This document shows positions 1 to 9,778 of a DNA stretch of 37,230 nt, one piece after another. The stretch spans positions 1 through 37,230 of the forward strand of contig JAAXHL010000128.1 of the NCBI GenBank assembly GCA_012270865.1, given 5' to 3'. The position numbers were made by a program, and so were the translations under genes. Position 1 is the first letter of the stretch. Every line of letters starts with the position of its first letter. A model generated the notes under the pieces. The model saw only the letters and a list, made by a program, of their open reading frames with translations. It ran no database searches and was not told where the DNA came from. The stretch is from Candidatus Poribacteria bacterium (GTDB lineage Bacteria > Poribacteria > WGA-4E > WGA-3G).

Positions 1-21
1 AAACTAATTGTGACAGACTAC

Positions 22-51
22 TAGACATCATAGCACGAAATTAGGTATAAT
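22..51 (+). promoter_or_regulatory. Predicted sigma-70 promoter, possibly leaderless
   Basis: A perfect -10 box TATAAT lies at 46-51 and a near-consensus -35 TAGACA at 22-27, with an 18-nt spacer. The ATG of the next reading frame begins at 58, six bases after the -10, so transcription would start at or next to the start codon and the mRNA would have little or no leader. No Shine-Dalgarno is visible. The promoter is seen in sequence; leaderlessness is inference. Confidence 0.6.
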
Positions 52-57
52 ACCTAC

Positions 58-665
58 ATGGCACACTATGATATTAGCACAAAATACTTATTACTTGAAC
101 ATTCCAAAGTACTCATCGAATATTTCCTCAATAGGCAAAACGTAGAAATCTTAGAACATCTGAATACAGATCAACCGACGTTCAAAACACATCGTGGAGA
201 TAGCACAACAAGAATTCGTATTGATGGTGAAGAGGCGATAGTCCACTTAGAGGTGCAATCCGGCAATAGTCCGAAACCGATGTGGGCGCGACTGGCGGCT
301 TATTGTGGTTTTCTAATTAGCGAATTTCAGAGGAAATTGTGCAAGAGTCTACTTTTTTTCAAGAACACCTTGAAAGGGCAACAAAACGTCTTGAAGAAAC
401 CACCGAACGCCTCAAGCAAGAAGCACTTGAGCAAGGACTTCAACAAGGACTTCAACAAGGCATTGAACAAGAGAAGCGAGAGAGTACTATCAGACACATT
501 TTGGTAGTACTCAGGACGAAGTTCTCCGCAGATATTGTGGCTGTTTTAACGCCCGCGATTGAGAATATCAGCGATGTAGAACGCCTTGAAGCGTTACTTC
601 CTGCTGCTGTTGAAGCGGAAAATCTTGAAGCCTTTGCACGGATACTTCATGAGGGCGGTTCATAA
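58..665 (+). pseudogene. Rpn/PD-(D/E)XK-type nuclease gene, internally deleted and frameshifted
   Basis: The first part (58 to about 330) encodes the start of a recombination-promoting nuclease/putative transposase (Rpn-like, PD-(D/E)XK) protein, with DGEEAIVHLEVQ as the likely catalytic beta-strand. At EFQ (codon ending at 330) the frame is lost. The family's C-terminal part continues in another frame from about 330 (EEIVQESTFFQEHLERATK) to the stop at 665, with the usual Gln/Glu-rich coiled-coil tail (LEQGLQQGLQQGIEQ). The middle of the nuclease domain, expected in an intact protein of roughly 250-300 residues, is absent. This looks like a deletion that joined two distant codons out of frame. 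The first frame runs on to 507 as nonsense. Family assignment is from remembered motifs and the pseudogene call is firm. The C-terminal piece could still be expressed from the GTG at 339. Confidence 0.75.
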
Positions 666-1361
666 ATACCCGAGTCTATATCTGTGAAACGTTTGTTCGC
701 CGAAGTCTCCGTGCCTCGGTGAACTCGCCTTTCACAGGTTCGCTCACGGGATTTGAAGCGTCCACTTTCTCCCAAACGACGTTTGCGTAAGTCCTAAACT
801 TTTAACATCAGGTAGATGTTATTCTCCTCCATAGAAAACAAAATACCCGCGAACACGTGCCTGCATTACGTTTCAGGGCATAGAAAACCTTGAAAATAGG
901 AATGCGACCGGTGCGTGTTTTAGGTTAAAATCCCGCCTTTTGCTTCCATTTCCACTTTTTTTCAACTTACGCAGGTTGCTCTTTGTAGCATAGAAGACTG
1001 TTGGTTTCCTGTGCACTGAGAACGTCTCTGTTTTTTCAGAGTTTACCTGCTGACGGAGTGTCATATCGTCAAAATTGCGTAAATCCTGATTTTTATTCTT
1101 TTTTCTTTAAAAATTGTAAAAAATCTATTTTATTCTCGTTAAATCAATCAAAAACAAATATTTAACCTTGAAAAATCTTTTTATATTAAATATAATATAA
1201 GTAACATTAAGAAACAAATTTTAGGTTTTCAGGCAGGATCACAAACAGATTGGAAGAAATATTGACACCTATGGAATGGGAAGAAACTCTCAAAACCTAC
1301 TTCCGAACCATATATCATAATAGTTAGCGAAGTCGCTATAACTTTAAAAACGGGAGACAAT
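666..1361. other. Long spacer with transposon-end remnants and AT-rich tract
   Basis: I see no convincing gene here. A solo copy of the TGCGTAAGTCCT end, which bounds the MITE at 19993-20101, lies at 784-795. Degenerate ends face each other at about 964-973 (ACTTACGCA) and 1069-1080 (TGCGTAAATCCT), suggesting a decayed MITE. From 1081 to about 1215 the sequence is very AT-rich and probably holds the promoter of the gene at 1362, but no single box stands out. A 63-codon minus-strand frame at 873-1064 has no recognisable features. Confidence 0.5.
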
Positions 1362-4300
1362 ATGAAACGCGCATTTGAACGAATCACACTTCTCATTATC
1401 GGGGCATTCATTTCTCTCACCCTTTTTGGCAGTATTGCTTCTGGAAGTGAAGCGTTTACCTACCACTGGGAGATAGATGAGACACCAGAAGGTCAAGAAA
1501 GTGCGACTGTCGTTGAACCTGTGGAAGTGACGCTGCTCAATGAACAGATACAAGTCCCCTCCCATAGTGCGTCTTTGGCATTGTTGCGGAGGTATTCTGT
1601 GCATCTGGGTCCTGAATGGGATCCGGGGTATGCCTATAGATTGCTCCAAACTTTTGAATCCATACCGCAAGAAACAAATAACCTTTACGAGAATACTCCG
1701 GGTGTCGCGCCTTCTATTTGGCGGTTAAGCGACCATCATATCCAAGATGATCTTTCGGTGGAATACCGAAATGGACAGCGCATTATCACTGTTGCTGAGG
1801 CAGCATTTGTGAATGCAACGCCATTCTTGGCGGAAATTGAAGGCGTGCGGGGTCGGTATTTCTCCAAACGCCTCCACCATGCTGTGGTTCGGTTTGTGAC
1901 CGATGATGGCGTGGATAGATTCGCGCTTGAGAGGATATTGCAGGAACGCTATGCTGTCAGTATAAATGTTCTGGATTATACCGAACTCACGCGGCACACG
2001 ACCGGTGAACATGCGGGTCGTTTTTCTGAATTCAAAAACGAAGAACTCATCGCGCTTGTCTCTATGCTTGAGGAATTTCCATCTGGAATGCTAAAAACTC
2101 CGGGACTCAAATATATCGTTCGGCGTTTGGATGGAACCCCGCATCCGCTTTATCCGAGCGCACCAGCGGTTGCTTGGACACGCGCAGGCTACATCGAATT
2201 TATGGAATCAGCGTTTATGGAACAAGGACTCGACTATATTCACCGTCTGATTCTTCATGAAAAAGCACACTTCCTATGGGAACACCTGTTCGATGAGCAA
2301 CTCAGACAAGATTGGATTGAACTCGGCGGTTGGTATGAAAATCCTGACGACAAAGATGGTTGGTCAACGACCAAACAGACCGAATTTGTCTCTGCTTATG
2401 CCCACGGTGTGAACCCAAATGAAGATATGGCAGAGAGTATCAGTTATTACATCATCAATCCCGACATGTTGCGTTCTCGGTCACCTGCCAAGTATGAATT
2501 TATCCAAAACCGAGTTATGCACGGTACACGCTATATCTCAAAGATACGCGAAGATTTGACGTTTGAGGTGTATAATCTTTATCCTGACTATGTATATCCC
2601 GGACGGATTACACGCATTGACATACAGGTTGAAGGTGAACCTGAAGAAGATAAACGCATAACAGTGGAAATTGAAATCCATGGTGAGAGCCACTTGGATG
2701 CTGCACAATCAGCGTATATCAGAATTTTTAGTGAAAAAGGTACTTTTTTTCATCTGGCGTGGATGTCTCCGGTTGACGCGAATGGAAGGCGCGTTGATTC
2801 AGGACACATTTTGCGCGGACAGACGAGGCTCTCACGCTATGCCGCGAACGGTTATTGGCAACCTGATGCTATCCAAATCTGGGACGCAAATAGTAATGAG
2901 CGGTACGAATCTCAAGTGGACTACGGTTGGCAACTCTATGTTGACAACCCACTTGCAGATTCCGAAGCACCGGTATACGTGCCAAATTCAATGCGACTCA
3001 CTTTATCAGAAGCGACAACTGGAGAAGGTCGAGCCTATCAAATTGTTACTGCGCATTGGAAACTTATTGAAAAAAATGGTATAAAAAGTGTCTATGCTCG
3101 GATGAACGATGAAAACCGTGAAACCTATTCTCGCCGTGAAAATTCGGGAGAATATAATCCAGAAACCGGTGAGGCGCGTGTTGGATTGATTTTTCCAGAC
3201 TACTTCCAGAGTGGAATGTATGCACTTAACTATATCAAAATGGAGGATATAGCGTTAAATGCACGCGGTGTATATTTTACAGATCCAAGGCATATCTTAA
3301 GAGATGAACAGGAAATTATTGACGAACTTCCTGCCACAATTCAGATCACAACAACAAATCCAGACAGCACGCCGCCGACGCTTGATCTCAATCGGATTGC
3401 GATTGAAGCAGTACCAACGAACCCTGAAGCTCCGAACGGTGAAACGCAGGTTGACATCACTTTTAGGGTTAAGGATAACATCAGCGGATATAGATCAACG
3501 GATCTGTATCTCCGCGACCCTCAGGGAGTCGCACACCTCTTTAGACATCACGATTCAGATTACCACGAAATCTATTTTTCACGCGATCCGACTGTCTACC
3601 AAACCTATCGTCAAACGATTATCTTACCGGTTGGCAGCGCGCCCGGCACATGGGGACTGGCTGAGATGACAGTATATGATAAGGCACAGAATTCATTTCG
3701 GGCGGATTTCACTGAAACCGTTCGTTTTGAAGTGAATGATGCTCCCGTTTATGCAAGATCGGATGTCAATCAAGACGGTTCGGTTAACATTCAGGATTTG
3801 GTGTTAGTTGCAAATCAAATTTCGGTCTCAAGTACTGCGGATGGAGAACTCAACGCGGACATCAATGCCGATGGTGTTGTTAACATTCTCGACTTGGTAC
3901 AAGTCGCCAATGATATTGGAGAGGGATCGGCAGCTGCACCTGCGATTCACAGTCCGACTGCCGAACAGGTTCAAAGCTGGTTGGCACAGGTTAAATCGAA
4001 TGACGATGGCAGCCCTGCTTTCCGCCGTGCTATTAATGTATTAGAATCCCTCTTACGCTCGGTTCTGCCAGAAACGACTGTATTGTTGGCGAACTATCCG
4101 AATCCGTTTAACCCGGAAACATGGATACCGTATCAGTTGGCAACCGCCAGTGATGTGCAGATTACCATTTATGATACGAAAGGCGTAATCGTGCGGACGC
4201 TTGACCTCGGTCATCAGGCTGCGGGTTATTACACGGATAGAAACCGCGCAGCGTATTGGGACGGACGCAACGATTTAGACGAGCCCGTGGCGAGTGGTGT

Positions 4301-4364
4301 CTATTTCTACCGACTGCAAGCGGATAGCACTTCGCATTTGCGCAAAATGGTTATTTTGAAGTAA
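1362..4364 (+). CDS. Secreted HEXXH metallopeptidase with dockerin-type repeats and C-terminal sorting domain
   Basis: This is a 1000-residue exported protein. Residues 1-29 form a signal peptide with a hydrophobic core (LLIIGAFISLTLFG). A zinc-peptidase motif HEKAH lies at residues 299-303. The downstream NEDMAES (Glu354 or Glu358) is the probable third ligand, a gluzincin layout reminiscent of anthrax lethal-factor-like peptidases. Residues about 380-780 look like beta-sandwich repeats. Residues about 801-857 carry two dockerin/EF-hand-like calcium loops (DVNQDGSVNIQDL and DINADGVVNILDL). Residues about 909-1000 are a FlgD-like/T9SS-type sorting domain starting NYPNPFNPETWIPYQL and ending RKMVILK. 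A GGGAG ribosome site precedes the ATG. It converges with the C25 peptidase gene, with only 22 bases between stops. Substrate unknown; zinc peptidase activity is inferred from the motif. Confidence 0.85.
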   Translation: MKRAFERITLLIIGAFISLTLFGSIASGSEAFTYHWEIDETPEGQESATVVEPVEVTLLNEQIQVPSHSASLALLRRYSVHLGPEWDPGYAYRLLQTFESIPQETNNLYENTPGVAPSIWRLSDHHIQDDLSVEYRNGQRIITVAEAAFVNATPFLAEIEGVRGRYFSKRLHHAVVRFVTDDGVDRFALERILQERYAVSINVLDYTELTRHTTGEHAGRFSEFKNEELIALVSMLEEFPSGMLKTPGLKYIVRRLDGTPHPLYPSAPAVAWTRAGYIEFMESAFMEQGLDYIHRLILHEKAHFLWEHLFDEQLRQDWIELGGWYENPDDKDGWSTTKQTEFVSAYAHGVNPNEDMAESISYYIINPDMLRSRSPAKYEFIQNRVMHGTRYISKIREDLTFEVYNLYPDYVYPGRITRIDIQVEGEPEEDKRITVEIEIHGESHLDAAQSAYIRIFSEKGTFFHLAWMSPVDANGRRVDSGHILRGQTRLSRYAANGYWQPDAIQIWDANSNERYESQVDYGWQLYVDNPLADSEAPVYVPNSMRLTLSEATTGEGRAYQIVTAHWKLIEKNGIKSVYARMNDENRETYSRRENSGEYNPETGEARVGLIFPDYFQSGMYALNYIKMEDIALNARGVYFTDPRHILRDEQEIIDELPATIQITTTNPDSTPPTLDLNRIAIEAVPTNPEAPNGETQVDITFRVKDNISGYRSTDLYLRDPQGVAHLFRHHDSDYHEIYFSRDPTVYQTYRQTIILPVGSAPGTWGLAEMTVYDKAQNSFRADFTETVRFEVNDAPVYARSDVNQDGSVNIQDLVLVANQISVSSTADGELNADINADGVVNILDLVQVANDIGEGSAAAPAIHSPTAEQVQSWLAQVKSNDDGSPAFRRAINVLESLLRSVLPETTVLLANYPNPFNPETWIPYQLATASDVQITIYDTKGVIVRTLDLGHQAAGYYTDRNRAAYWDGRNDLDEPVASGVYFYRLQADSTSHLRKMVILK

Positions 4365-4386
4365 CGTTACTTTACAGGTCTAATGC

Positions 4387-7300
4387 TCACTTCCGTACCG
4401 CTATTTTTCCTACCTTTTGTTTGCGGATTGTGTTGCCTTCAGCATTGGTGAACTTGGCGGTGAACTTGTAGAGATAGACACCATTAGCAAGCGGTTCACC
4501 GTCGGCATCGTAGCCGTCAAAGCGGTATTCGTTGAAAGAGACAGACGGATCAAGCGTGTCAACGGTGAGGATGAGACGACCTGTGATTGTATAGATTTTT
4601 AAACTGACTTCGTCCGCTGGCTTGGTGAGATAGTAGGCGAAATGCGTACCGCTACCCGGCACAAACGGGTTCGGGAAGTTCGCGATGTTCTTGATCTCAA
4701 ACTCGCCTGCGACGGTCGCTGTCCGCGTCGTGTCCGATGTATTGCCGTTCGCATCCTGCGCCTGTAACCGGATCCGATATTCACCGGGTTCTAAAACTGG
4801 GCTGTAGGTTACGAGGATTAGGTTGCTGTTCGTGGGCGATGCAGCGATGACATATTCGTCTTCTGGCACACGCTGCCCGTTCTGTGTGAGGATGATGTGC
4901 TCCGGACGTGAATCAATTCCGTTGGCATCCTCAATGCGTGCAGATATAGTCGGCGTATCGGAGATATAATCGCCATCAACGAAGCCTTGATGCTCAACGG
5001 TTAATGCGAGTGCTGGTGGACTCGTATCACTGTGGGATAACAATGCGAAAGTTCCGGGCAGTTTAACCTCCGCTGAAACAGTTTCTTGGTCTACATTCTC
5101 ATTGCCAACGAGTATCCAATTTCCGATATCGTCGCGCCGATAGATATGCAAGTCCCCGCTGGCGCTGGCATTTCCATCTTTTAAGAAAGTCGCAGTCCCC
5201 GTTAGTTCGGTCTGTTCATTCAGATCGAGTTGATATACGAAAGCAGCCGATTGCATCGCGCTTACAATATCGGGTTGATTCGTGATGGTAAGCGGTTCTT
5301 GAATGTAAGTCAACACGGCACTGCCGTGCAGGTTCCCGGGCGGAATATCAAACTTAAATCTGCCATCTTGACTCTGAAACGGCTGGTTAAGCGTCTCAGG
5401 ACTGAGAAGGACACGGTTCGCAGTAAATTCCCGATATCCTCTGTTATTACTTCTTTCCCGTTTTTCAATAATACTTCCGTCCGACAATCCAGCCGTTGGC
5501 ATATCCACATAAACAGTGATAAGATAGGCACCGAGTGCCGGTTGCCAAGGCACACTCACGACAGATTGACCACCGGGCGGGATTTCGGCGATTATCTGAA
5601 CGCCACCGATAGGGGTGGCATTCTGTAGTTCCGATAACGTAGGTGTCGGTATAGAACTTAGAGGGTCGTCCTCAATTTCAGGATCCCCGGCTTTCGCAAA
5701 AAAGTAGACCGGGACATTTTGAGCGGATTCACTCCCTGTATTGCGGACCTGTACTGAGAGTAGGAGCGGTGGTTCGGTGCTCCAAGCGATCGTCGGTTCT
5801 AAAAGCACAAGATCGACTTCAGGCTGAACGTATCCGACATCATAAGTAACAGTCTCCGTTTGCAGTGTCCGTCCATCGTCTAATTGGACTTCTAAGTAGT
5901 AGTCGATGAGTTCAAATTCGGGGTATCCCGGAATAGGTTGCTCACTTCTATAGGTGTTACCGGTGTGTAGCACGACAGGAATCTCGAAAAATTCAAAAGC
6001 GTCAAGACTCCAAAAAAGCGTTAATTTTTCAATACCACTATCTTCTATGACCTCTGTATAAAGATAGACAGGTTGATCGGGTTCAACAGGAAATGGAACA
6101 ATACGGACGTTGCTAACATACCGAGAGAGGATGTTATAAGTGGCATGTCCGATTGCCTCCTCGTCAGCGTTCCATGCATAAGCCTGAACACTCGCGTTAT
6201 CGAATTGGGGATCCGTAGGGAGTCGTATCTGTGTTTCAAATTGTCCATTCACAACAGATGTGGTCTCCCGTTCGGATGGCGTAACGTCATCGGCTTCAGT
6301 GATTGGTACGACAATAATTTCGGCATCTCCGTTAAAACTGCGGTTGGGTAGCGTTCCAGAAACGGTGACGGTGTTTTCGTGTCCGAAATCGCTTTGGGTA
6401 GAAGAGCTTCCGAAGTCTACTTCGACCTCCATCTGCTTGTTCGGTATTTTCAACTGTGTTGCGGGATCACCGAGGAGGCTGAAGACTTCAGCTAAGTCGA
6501 GGTATCCGGGTGAGTTTATGAGAAACTGGGTTTTTGCTTGTGCGAAGATAGCACCGATGTTCTGGGTATGTCCTTTGAATATAACGTCGAGCAGTTCAAT
6601 GTTGAGGATATAATCGCCATCTAACAGCCCAATGCTGGTAGCACCGATGACAGCGATAGCACCCCCGTTTGCGGATCGTAGAAGTTCTTCAGCGAGGCTA
6701 TTTTTCGTTCCATCAAAGGCAGCCGTGTAGCAGGTCAGGCTCATGACCAAGGGGAGTTGCGATATATTGGTTAAATTCTGATCGGGGTCCTCAAAGTCGA
6801 GCATTCGGCTGTCTGACCAGATGCCGCCACCACCGTGTCCGATGTAATTGATGAGACTGGCACCGTTGTTGAAACCGTCAATCACGCGTCTGGCGACTGG
6901 TGTCGTAGCACCTTCAGGAAGATCAAAATTTATTTCATCCCTATAAGGAGCATAAATACGTTCGGTTTCATATCTGTTGGTGATTTGATAGCGTGAAATG
7001 AGCCTATCGATCTGCGACCAAAAGGTTTCATCCGCACCGGCAAGCATCAGCACCCGCTTGTGCCAAGGACCGACAGGTGAAGAGGTTTCATGTGCAATTG
7101 TACGTTCAACGAATATCCGGGCATCCACGCGGTTATTTGCAGGCATTCTTCCGATGAGCATATCAGGGAAACTGTCGTCGCCTCGGAATGTGACGAACTG
7201 GTGGTCGCTTGCACTTGACCCGTAACCGGGGATTTGTACCCGTATTGTTGGGACGAAATTAGGGTTATTTTTCACATCAATATGTGTATCGCCTACAAGC

Positions 7301-9543
7301 AGGATGTATGTTGGAGCAGGGGTTTCCCAATTATAGTAAGTATACTCGAGGAATCTACGGATGGCATACGGATCCAGGACACCGTGATTAAATTCGTCGT
7401 AAATATTTTGGACATCAACGACTTTCGTGCGCATCCCTTGTTGGCTGCGAAAGTCTGCGAGCGGTTGAACATCGTCAATAAAATTTGCATGCGTGATGAT
7501 AATATAATCCGCGCCGTTGTGTGTGCTCCTTAAATCGGAGGGTTGGTCAACAGAAATTTTCGGTTTTAAGAATTTGTTGCGAGTCAGTGCGACATATTGG
7601 ATAGCAGTATCGTCTATGTCCTTAGGACGAATTTGGTTGGATCGAAAAATGATTCTATAAGTGCCGGGAATATCTTCGTCCACAAACGTAGACAACCCGA
7701 CGTATCGAGTGCCATCAATGCCGTAAATTTCGACATCACGGGTCGAGAAGTTCTGTAAAGTCACACTGAAATTCGGGTTTACGGTACCCGTTTCATCTGG
7801 GGACGGTGTGATTGCAAATGGCAGTACATCCGCTTTAGCGTGGAAATCGCGCCAATAGTCTACCTGAATCCAATTGAGTAAAAAAATATCAATGAGCGCA
7901 TCCGTGCTTCCGGGGTTCATGATTCGCAGGGCATTCCTACCGTTTTTAAGAAAAGACTGAGAGAGTTGCTCAAGTTGAAGCTGATACTCGGTCTCACCAC
8001 TCCACACGGCTTCTCCCAAGCTGAATATATCGTTTAACCATATATCGCAATCGTGTGCTGTGTTAGACCTGCCGTGAAGGCTGACCCGAACGGCTGCGGG
8101 TCGTGCGGTGTCTGAAAGACCGTCGAGATGGAAGTTAAATGTTTTTATTTCGGGGGCAGTCAATTGTGCCCAGAACCAACTATCGTTTGGGAGCGGCGGC
8201 AGTTCAGATAACGCAAATGAACGGGTCTGTATGCCTTCTCCGAATTCTTCATATACCTGGTTTTCTGCAAGGTTCGCATCACGGAAGCGTCTAAAGGTAT
8301 TATCTCTCTCGAAATGGGCGCGTGTTAGAAAGAAGTTGTGGTCCTCTGTGAGACTCGTCTCAGGAAGTACGGTTTTTTTCACCATTCGACTCCCTGTGCC
8401 AGCATTCCATGACAGCCAATAGATATTTTCATCGGTGTTAGGGTCAATATAACCATTTTCACCGTGATGGCGTTCACCGTAGAAAACGATTTCGTCTGTT
8501 GTGTCAAATCGATCATCATCTTCACCGCGGACAAAAATCGGGATTTGTCTTCCTCTGTTTGTGAGTCTCAATGTGCGTGGCATAATCGCTGCGATATCGG
8601 CACCTGCTGCAGAGAGTTCTGATGCGGTAATACTGTGCATTCCGGATTCGGTGACACTGATCCTATAGTGTGGATTCGCGACCGGTGCGCTCGGTGCTAA
8701 AGGCGCGCGTCCAATCGGTGAACGCCACTGATTGATGTTCTGCGGATTAATAAACAGGTCGTTAAAGATGGCGTTATAAGCATCGGATTCGGTGTGTAAT
8801 CCGTTCGGGATTGCAGAGGGTGCCGCCGGCACACGCGGTGAAATTGTTCCGACGAAACGCACCTCAACGACGATCTGGTGATAGAGCCGGACTTCACCAC
8901 GGACAGGGTTATACTGGACAGGGTTGAACTGAATCGGGAGGACACGGTTTTCTCGGATCCACCCTGCCTTCCGAATCACAGCGAGGTTGTTCGGGGAGAA
9001 GCGATTGACTTCAGGCAGCGCTGCACCTTGAGGTCGCGACGTATAGTCAATCTTTTTTACGGTGTGCGTCGTGAACCGCTGATCGATAACTTGGAGCTGG
9101 AAACTCACATTGGCGGGTACTGCGATGAGTGCGGTTTGGATCGGGAGTCGCGGCATCATCGGCTCCGTTACAAAGCGGCATCCGGGGAAAGAAATCGTCT
9201 GACTTTCTGTGATTCTTGCGTTGACCTCAGTGGTACGATTATCAATTTGAAAATCGGATTCGGGGATCGTCAGTTGTATTGTTACGCCTTGCGCGGTCAC
9301 ACTGACCAGTTCTGCCTCTCTTGGCACGCCGGTATTTTCTCTTGGCACGCCGGTGTTTTCTCTTGGTGCCGTCCGGGGGCGTGTGTCTCTTGATGTAATC
9401 GGTGATGCGGCTGCTGTTCTGTGTGGATAGAGACAGTCCAAAACAGGTAGCGAACCGGTTTCCAAACAGAAAAACAACGTTATGAGTAGGATTGGTATCC
9501 GCACGGACGCGGTGGTGTGCTTTCTTGAAGGACGCATTTGCAT
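4387..9543 (-). CDS. Peptidase family C25 (gingipain/PorU-like) surface protein
   Basis: A secreted cysteine peptidase of about 1718 residues. The start is taken as the ATG at 9543 (MQMRPSRK), which has a GGAG upstream; an in-frame TTG at 9567 is less likely. A hydrophobic signal follows the basic N-terminus. Residues 1-330 resemble the C25 propeptide region. The C25 catalytic domain spans about 677-1060. His903 lies in YIGHGGGG and Cys938 in MSLTCYTAAF, the dyad of the family. A CARDB-like adhesion domain lies near 1240-1345, and a FlgD-like sorting domain (NFPNPFVPGSG to KIAVRK) near 1617-1718. The protein could be a PorU-type sortase that processes the other sorting-domain proteins here, or a gingipain-like cargo; the large CARDB and Ig-like extensions argue slightly for cargo. 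A short tandem repeat (PRENTGV twice) occurs just after the signal. Confidence 0.88.
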   Translation of the reverse strand: MQMRPSRKHTTASVRIPILLITLFFCLETGSLPVLDCLYPHRTAAASPITSRDTRPRTAPRENTGVPRENTGVPREAELVSVTAQGVTIQLTIPESDFQIDNRTTEVNARITESQTISFPGCRFVTEPMMPRLPIQTALIAVPANVSFQLQVIDQRFTTHTVKKIDYTSRPQGAALPEVNRFSPNNLAVIRKAGWIRENRVLPIQFNPVQYNPVRGEVRLYHQIVVEVRFVGTISPRVPAAPSAIPNGLHTESDAYNAIFNDLFINPQNINQWRSPIGRAPLAPSAPVANPHYRISVTESGMHSITASELSAAGADIAAIMPRTLRLTNRGRQIPIFVRGEDDDRFDTTDEIVFYGERHHGENGYIDPNTDENIYWLSWNAGTGSRMVKKTVLPETSLTEDHNFFLTRAHFERDNTFRRFRDANLAENQVYEEFGEGIQTRSFALSELPPLPNDSWFWAQLTAPEIKTFNFHLDGLSDTARPAAVRVSLHGRSNTAHDCDIWLNDIFSLGEAVWSGETEYQLQLEQLSQSFLKNGRNALRIMNPGSTDALIDIFLLNWIQVDYWRDFHAKADVLPFAITPSPDETGTVNPNFSVTLQNFSTRDVEIYGIDGTRYVGLSTFVDEDIPGTYRIIFRSNQIRPKDIDDTAIQYVALTRNKFLKPKISVDQPSDLRSTHNGADYIIITHANFIDDVQPLADFRSQQGMRTKVVDVQNIYDEFNHGVLDPYAIRRFLEYTYYNWETPAPTYILLVGDTHIDVKNNPNFVPTIRVQIPGYGSSASDHQFVTFRGDDSFPDMLIGRMPANNRVDARIFVERTIAHETSSPVGPWHKRVLMLAGADETFWSQIDRLISRYQITNRYETERIYAPYRDEINFDLPEGATTPVARRVIDGFNNGASLINYIGHGGGGIWSDSRMLDFEDPDQNLTNISQLPLVMSLTCYTAAFDGTKNSLAEELLRSANGGAIAVIGATSIGLLDGDYILNIELLDVIFKGHTQNIGAIFAQAKTQFLINSPGYLDLAEVFSLLGDPATQLKIPNKQMEVEVDFGSSSTQSDFGHENTVTVSGTLPNRSFNGDAEIIVVPITEADDVTPSERETTSVVNGQFETQIRLPTDPQFDNASVQAYAWNADEEAIGHATYNILSRYVSNVRIVPFPVEPDQPVYLYTEVIEDSGIEKLTLFWSLDAFEFFEIPVVLHTGNTYRSEQPIPGYPEFELIDYYLEVQLDDGRTLQTETVTYDVGYVQPEVDLVLLEPTIAWSTEPPLLLSVQVRNTGSESAQNVPVYFFAKAGDPEIEDDPLSSIPTPTLSELQNATPIGGVQIIAEIPPGGQSVVSVPWQPALGAYLITVYVDMPTAGLSDGSIIEKRERSNNRGYREFTANRVLLSPETLNQPFQSQDGRFKFDIPPGNLHGSAVLTYIQEPLTITNQPDIVSAMQSAAFVYQLDLNEQTELTGTATFLKDGNASASGDLHIYRRDDIGNWILVGNENVDQETVSAEVKLPGTFALLSHSDTSPPALALTVEHQGFVDGDYISDTPTISARIEDANGIDSRPEHIILTQNGQRVPEDEYVIAASPTNSNLILVTYSPVLEPGEYRIRLQAQDANGNTSDTTRTATVAGEFEIKNIANFPNPFVPGSGTHFAYYLTKPADEVSLKIYTITGRLILTVDTLDPSVSFNEYRFDGYDADGEPLANGVYLYKFTAKFTNAEGNTIRKQKVGKIAVRK

Positions 9544-9734
9544 TAAGGGATTAACTCCGAAGTCCAAAATTTGGTAAACGAACAGTTATGATTTTAAGCC
9601 AGTGAAAATTTTTATATTTTTTGTTGAAAGTTATGTCGTTTTGCTTTGGAAAATATGGTGTTTAGAAATGTGAGAATTTTATAGGGGTTTGAATTTTATA
9701 GAGGTTTGAAGGATCCAAGGTTCTAATTAAGTTC

Positions 9735-9758
9735 GGTGCGGTTGCAAACCGCACCTAC
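9735..9758 (-). repeat. GTAG-headed REP palindrome (GTGCGG family)
   Basis: On the minus strand the unit reads GTAG followed by the palindrome GTGCGG...CCGCAC. It lies in the 235-base spacer upstream of the C25 peptidase gene, which is otherwise AT-rich with no gene. Other copies of this family are at 11060-11083, 14399-14422, 24434-24460, 24516-24538 and 27488-27511. Confidence 0.8.
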
Positions 9759-9778
9759 TTTTTGGGGTTAAAAACGAC

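Noticed and set aside
873..1064. 63-codon minus-strand reading frame
   Set aside because: No ribosome site, no recognisable motif, overlaps decayed MITE ends; most likely chance.
4365..4386. Bidirectional terminator between the two convergent protease genes
   Set aside because: Only 22 bases, with no hairpin or T-run.
5230..5628. 132-codon plus-strand frame opposite the C25 gene
   Set aside because: It is the antisense shadow of a long gene with firm domain evidence.
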